A stretch of DNA of 64,000 nucleotides, taken from contig JAVJSD010000028.1 in the NCBI GenBank assembly GCA_040219575.1, positions 62,001 to 126,000 of the forward strand, read 5' to 3'. Position numbers and translations under genes: made by a program. The stretch comes from JAVJSD01 sp040219575 (GTDB lineage Bacteria; Planctomycetota; Planctomycetia; Pirellulales; Pirellulaceae). Each line of letters begins with the position of its first letter. The first letter of the stretch is position 1. Below are positions 60,027 to 64,000 of the stretch, piece by piece. The notes below the pieces were generated by a model. That model did not search any database and was not told where the DNA came from. It saw only the letters and a program-made list of their open reading frames with translations.

Positions 60027-60668
60027 ATGTTTCAGCCGCCGCTTCCGCCGACGCGTCCGCTCAGCCTGCCGGAGTTGCAAAAGCGGGTGGAGACGCACAA
60101 CAACCAACAACTGCTGTTCGGCATCCTGCTGATCGCCGGTTCCCTGTTCGCTTGGATCATTTCTTTCGCCATCCTGGTGTGGTTCTTCTCTTTCTTCTTC
60201 GCCATCGTCGGTATTCCGTCCATCATGGCCTTGGTTCCGGCGTTGTTGGGCGTCGCGGCGCTGGTGGCGTTCGGTGTGTGGAACGCGACGAGCATTCTGC
60301 GACAGGACGACGATTACCTCATCGAGCATCTGGCCGGCTCGGCCTTCACCGAATCCCACGGTTTTGGAGTCATTTGGGCGCGAATCATGGGGTACGCCAT
60401 CGTGCTCACAATCTTGGTGGAGATTCTGTTGTGCGCTCCCAGAACGGCGGTGATGGCGATCCAGGCCTTCCGCTCCGTGATCACGATCGACGAGCCGGTG
60501 CTTCAGCAGGCCTGTTCGATTCGCCAACAACTGTTCGAGAACCGCGACTTGCAGCGGTGGATGCCGCTCGATAATTTCACGGCCTGGCCGCACGCGCTGG
60601 TGCTGCTGCATCGCCTGAAGCTGATCACGGTCGACGACCGCGACGGCATGGTGCGTCTGGCGTCGTGA
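60027..60668 (+). CDS. Hypothetical inner-membrane protein
   Basis: ATG 60027 (MFQPPLPPTRPLSLPELQKR) follows AGGAG by 5 bases; 213 residues. Three strong hydrophobic segments ('LLFGILLIAGSLFAWIISFAIL', 'FFFAIVGIPSIMALVPALLGVAALVAFGV', 'IMGYAIVLTILVEILLCAP') lie in the first 150 residues, and a soluble C-terminal domain of about 60 residues ends with an HTH-like 'HALVLLHRLKLITVDDRDGMVRL'. No family recognised. Confidence 0.7.
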   Translation: MFQPPLPPTRPLSLPELQKRVETHNNQQLLFGILLIAGSLFAWIISFAILVWFFSFFFAIVGIPSIMALVPALLGVAALVAFGVWNATSILRQDDDYLIEHLAGSAFTESHGFGVIWARIMGYAIVLTILVEILLCAPRTAVMAIQAFRSVITIDEPVLQQACSIRQQLFENRDLQRWMPLDNFTAWPHALVLLHRLKLITVDDRDGMVRLAS

Positions 60669-60806
60669 AGACCGAGAGGTCTTCGCGGCGCGGCGTCGGT
60701 CCGAGATAGCGGTTGTGCAGCCCGGTGCGGCCGATTACGGTCGACCAAAGCCCCACATCGTTCATTCAGGCCTGCAACTTTATTGCCGACGATGTAACGA
60801 CGAATG

Positions 60807-60979
60807 TCGTTTAACGGCAAGCCGCAGGCGTCGGCGGATCGTTGCAGCAACGTTTCCAACTAGCGCGGGGTCCTGCGCACGCCGACGCCTTCGGCTTGCC
60901 GCTAAACGAGTCGATCGCAATGGAGACTTGACATTGGAAATGCAGTCCTCAATCGCCGCGAGTCGAAGGCGTCGGCGGA
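60807..60979. repeat. Inverted-repeat element with 30-bp arms (MITE/REP-like)
   Basis: Arms 60807-60836 and 60880-60909 are inverted copies with 28 of 30 matching positions (core cgtttaRcggcaagccg). A third part-copy of the arm end (cgaaggcgtcggcgga) lies at 60964. It occupies the 426-base gap between two genes; no coding frame is seen. It is probably a dispersed non-autonomous repeat of this genome. Confidence 0.8.
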
Positions 60980-61094
60980 CCGATGCGGCGAGCCCGTAGC
61001 GTCGGCAAGGAGTTCGCGACATCTCCTTCGATCTCCCTTGACAATCCAGGCATCACGACGCGAGGTTCTTGTGATACGACGAAATGAAGGGCGA

Positions 61095-61841
61095 ATGGCC
61101 GCGGTGTGGTTGACGATCGCGCTGTCCTCGGCGATTTGCGCTTTCGCCGAGGAAGCCCGCGGCGCCGAAGCGTCGCCGCCGCCCGACGTGGTGCGCGCCG
61201 AAGTGCGGGCGATCGTCGCGCGACTGAAGGCGGCGGCGGAGAACGACGAGGCCGAGTTGTCGAAGGCGACCGTCGGCGCGGATGCGGCCGTCTTGGGAGC
61301 GCTCGCCGTCCTCAGCGACCGATCGCCGTATCGAGATCTCCCCTGGCATGGTCGCGGAACGGCGCTCGCGCACCAGGCGAAAGAGACGGGCGCAATGGTC
61401 GCCGGGGACGGCGCCGATCACCGAAGGCGACTCAATCAAGCCGTCGGCCGAATAGTGCAGATCATCGCCCCAACGAAAAACGCCCCACATGGGGAGGCGA
61501 TCAAGCTGGCCGATGCGGCCCCACGTCCCGGCTTGATGTGGCGCATGGATCGCACGCTGAAACTCGTCCGCGAGCAGGTCACCAGCGGCGAGCAACTCAA
61601 CCGGCAAGCCGCGCAGGTGGCGCACGAAACCGCCCTCCTGCAATCGATGGCGGAGTTCATCGGCGACGCAGGCTACGAGTTTACCGACGACGAAGAGTTT
61701 CAGCAGTTGCGGCGTGCGTTGGCCCGGCACGCCGATGCAATGGCGACCGCGGCGAAGACCGGCGACGTCGAAAGGCTGCAGATGCATCGAACCGCCGCCC
61801 GCGAAAGCTGCAAAGCCTGCCACCGCGTATTCCGCAACTAA
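61095..61841 (+). CDS. Cytochrome c'-like protein, exported
   Basis: ATG 61095 (MAAVWLTIALSSAICAFAEE) has aagggcg upstream and opens a signal peptide; 248 residues. The C-terminal heme motif 'SCKACHRVF' follows a long helical region, as in cytochrome c'/c556 four-helix bundles whose heme site is near the C-terminus. The helices total about 200 residues, twice the normal length, so two bundles may be present, only one with heme. It probably carries electrons or binds small ligands in the periplasm, and precedes the PSCyt1/DUF1549 gene. Confidence 0.75.
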   Translation: MAAVWLTIALSSAICAFAEEARGAEASPPPDVVRAEVRAIVARLKAAAENDEAELSKATVGADAAVLGALAVLSDRSPYRDLPWHGRGTALAHQAKETGAMVAGDGADHRRRLNQAVGRIVQIIAPTKNAPHGEAIKLADAAPRPGLMWRMDRTLKLVREQVTSGEQLNRQAAQVAHETALLQSMAEFIGDAGYEFTDDEEFQQLRRALARHADAMATAAKTGDVERLQMHRTAARESCKACHRVFRN

Positions 61842-61965
61842 GCGACGCGCCCACCCGGCGTGCGATTCACGATCTTTGACCGGGGGGCGCGATTGGGTTA
61901 CACTGAGCAGCGTCGTCGCTTTGCCTGATCCCACTGGCAGATAACAACTTGCGCGATCCCGCCTC

Positions 61966-64000
61966 ATGCCTGCACACCTCTCTGTTCGCCGCCATTGGCC
62001 CCTCGTTTACGCTGCCTTGACATTGCTGTCGGCTCTGTGCGGCCCTGCCAATCGGTTGCAGGCCGCGGAGGCGGCGACCGAGCTATCGGGCGAAGAGGCA
62101 GTCGAATTCTTCGAGAAACATGTGCGGCCGGTGCTCGTCAATCGCTGCTACGAGTGCCACAGCGGCAACAGCGACGAGCCGAAAGGGAGCCTTCGCGTCG
62201 ATTCCCGCGCGGCGCTGCTGGCCGGCGGCGACACGGGACCGGCGATCGTTCCCGGCGACGCCAAGCAGAGCCTATTGATCGACGCCATCAACTACGGCGA
62301 CCTGTACGAGATGCCTCCCAAGTCGAAGTTGCCCGACAAGGAGATCGCGGCGCTCACGCGCTGGGTGGAGCTTGGTGCGCCCTGGCCCGGCGGCGATTCT
62401 CCCATCACCACGACGCCGCCGAAGGAGAACGAGTTCGACCTCGCCAAGCGTCGCGCGTCGCACTGGTGTTGGCAGCCGATCGAAAAGCCAGCGCCGCCGG
62501 TCGTCGTCGACAACGCCTGGCCGCGTGAAGCACTCGACCGCTTCATCCTGGCCCGACTGGAAAGCGCAGGCCTGAAGCCGGCCGAGCAGACCGATCGCGC
62601 CACGCTGCTGCGTCGCGTAACGTTCGATCTCACCGGACTGCCGCCGACGCCCGCGGAACTGCACGCGTTTATGAGCGACGATTCGCCGCTGGCGTACGAG
62701 CGCGTCGTCGATCGGTTGCTGGCCTCGCCCCGCTTCGGCGAACGCTGGGGACGCCACTGGCTCGACCTGGTGCGCTACGCCGAATCGCGCGGCCACGAGT
62801 TCGACTACAACATCCCCAACGTCTGGCACTATCGCGACTACGTGATCCGGGCCCTCAACGCCGACGTCCCCTACGATCGGTTCGTCACCGAGCATGTGGC
62901 GGGCGACCTGCTGGCCGAGCCGAGACTCGATGCGGTCGAAGGTTCGAACGAATCAATCCTAGGCACCGGTTTCTGGTTTCTCGGCGAGTGGGTGCATTCG
63001 CCCGTCGACATTCGGCAAGACGAGTGCGATCGCTTCGACAACATGGTCGACGTATTCGGCAAGACGTTCCTCGGCCTGACGATCGGCTGCGCCCGCTGCC
63101 ACGACCACAAGTTCGACGCCATCGCGCAGGCCGACTACTACGCCCTGACCGGCTACCTGCAAAGCAGCGCCTACCGACAAGCGCGTTTCGACAGCGAAGC
63201 GCACAACCGACGAATCGCTCGGCAGTTGGCCGCTCTCGACCGTGAGGCGGCGCCGCACATCACCGCGGCGGTGCTGGAGCAATACAAGGACGTCGTCGCG
63301 CGAATGGAGGGCTACCTGCTCGCCGCGCGCGAGGTGCTGGTCAGCGGAGCATCGCCGCGAACGCCAAAGGGGAAGGAGCAACTTGCGCGCAGCGCTGAGA
63401 AGTACGGCGTCGACGCGCAGCGTCTCGCCGCTTGGACGGCCCACCTGCGCGCCGCCGAGAATATCGAAGACGATCCGCTGCACGGTTTCGCCCGTCTGGC
63501 GCTCGACGCGCCCGACGAGACCGTCATCCTGCGCGAACCGATCGACCAACTGCGGACCGCCTGGACGACCGAACTCGAACAGAATGCGTCCCAACGAGAG
63601 CAACTCGACATGGTGGTCGATTTCGGCACGCTCCGCGACAGCGACTGGATCGCCGACGGACTGACCTTCGGCCTCGGGCCGCGCCGCGCCGGAGAACTGC
63701 AACTCTCGACCGACGGCGATGCGCCCCTTGCCGAGGTGGTGGAGTACGGCGGCGCGCGTCGCGATCCACTTTGGAACGGCCTGAAACTGACCGCAGGAAC
63801 GGAACCGGCCGCGGGACGGCTGTCGCGCTATCCACGCGCGGGCCGGACGGTTCGCACGCCCACCTTCGAGATCCGTCGCAAGAGCGTGTTCTATTTGGTC
63901 CGCGGCACGGGCCACGCGTACGCGGTCGTCGATTCGCATCGCATGATCAACGGTCCGCTGCATGGTTCACTGTTGAAGGACATCAAGACCGGCGGAGCAC
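61966..64000 (+). CDS. PSCyt1/DUF1549 planctomycete cytochrome protein (3'-partial)
   Basis: ATG 61966 (MPAHLSVRRHWPLVYAALTL) opens a signal peptide; the frame remains open to the window's end, so about 678 residues are visible. 'FEKHVRPVLVNRCYECHSG' is the PSCyt1 heme motif (CYECH). 'ALDRFILARLESAGLKPAEQTDRATLLRRVTFDLTGLPPTPAEL', 'LLASPRFGERWGRHWLDLVRYAES' and 'GKTFLGLTIGCARCHDHKFDAI' mark DUF1549 (PSCyt2), the last with a second heme-like CARCH. A further domain with 'YAVVDSHRMINGPLHGSLLKD' starts near the right edge and is often followed by DUF1553 (PSD1). The family is planctomycete-specific and linked to polymer degradation by neighbouring enzymes. Confidence 0.9.
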   Translation, partial: MPAHLSVRRHWPLVYAALTLLSALCGPANRLQAAEAATELSGEEAVEFFEKHVRPVLVNRCYECHSGNSDEPKGSLRVDSRAALLAGGDTGPAIVPGDAKQSLLIDAINYGDLYEMPPKSKLPDKEIAALTRWVELGAPWPGGDSPITTTPPKENEFDLAKRRASHWCWQPIEKPAPPVVVDNAWPREALDRFILARLESAGLKPAEQTDRATLLRRVTFDLTGLPPTPAELHAFMSDDSPLAYERVVDRLLASPRFGERWGRHWLDLVRYAESRGHEFDYNIPNVWHYRDYVIRALNADVPYDRFVTEHVAGDLLAEPRLDAVEGSNESILGTGFWFLGEWVHSPVDIRQDECDRFDNMVDVFGKTFLGLTIGCARCHDHKFDAIAQADYYALTGYLQSSAYRQARFDSEAHNRRIARQLAALDREAAPHITAAVLEQYKDVVARMEGYLLAAREVLVSGASPRTPKGKEQLARSAEKYGVDAQRLAAWTAHLRAAENIEDDPLHGFARLALDAPDETVILREPIDQLRTAWTTELEQNASQREQLDMVVDFGTLRDSDWIADGLTFGLGPRRAGELQLSTDGDAPLAEVVEYGGARRDPLWNGLKLTAGTEPAAGRLSRYPRAGRTVRTPTFEIRRKSVFYLVRGTGHAYAVVDSHRMINGPLHGSLLKDIKTGGA

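Overview
The window comes from a high-GC planctomycete chromosome, most likely Pirellulales-like. Family markers support this: a BBP7-type outer-membrane barrel protein, a PSCyt/DUF1549 cytochrome protein at the right edge, SHD1-domain and WD40/TPR proteins, Tat-exported sugar-isomerase-like proteins, a cadherin/SdrD-type surface protein and a short SecA paralogue. No computed statistics or database searches were available; every call rests on reading the sequence and translations.

Host left flank (1-9613): the 3' end of a giant surface protein, a BBP7 porin-like protein, a short SecA, an exported N-acyl-D-amino-acid deacylase-type amidohydrolase, and a sodium:solute symporter with a small membrane partner. 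A tRNA-Leu(TAA) gene follows at 9614-9698.

Integrated element (9643-42380, about 32.7 kb): a perfect 60-bp direct repeat, the 3' part of the tRNA-Leu gene, lies at 9643-9702 (attL) and 42321-42380 (attR). Just inside each end is a pair of 11-bp-phased TTCWGTCCA boxes that look like integrase arm sites. The integrase lies next to attL. The element carries a replication operon on the minus strand (two HTH proteins, three small proteins, SSB, an unknown, an ERCC4 nuclease, a small protein and a CHC2/Toprim/helicase primase). Immediately beyond the primase is an iteron-like array of nine TGTCCCG boxes around a 44-bp alternating purine-pyrimidine tract, a good candidate origin. A second module holds a clamp-loader-like AAA+ ATPase, an ArdC antirestriction protein and a serine recombinase. 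The remaining cargo is rich in nuclease-like folds (HNH-like, PD-(D/E)XK, secreted SNase, Apea/HEPN-like, GIY-YIG-like), plus WD40, SHD1 and J-like/HtrA proteins, one large Ala/Gln-rich protein and many unknowns. No relaxase, capsid, portal or terminase was recognised, so this is best described as a replicating integrative element or satellite rather than a complete prophage. Two intergenic regions of the element look like structured RNA.

Host right flank (42381-64000): an ECF-like sigma factor, ferredoxin FdxA, two Tat-exported TIM-barrel proteins, a CysH-Rrf2 pair for sulfur assimilation, a cupin, PdxA, an HlyD-type periplasmic adaptor, a PilZ protein, a hom-apgM-lysC cluster for aspartate-family amino acids, DeoC, an exported alpha/beta hydrolase, a class C beta-lactamase-fold hydrolase, a membrane protein, a cytochrome c'-like protein, and the start of a PSCyt1/DUF1549 protein that runs off the window. 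Short palindromic repeats are scattered between these host genes.
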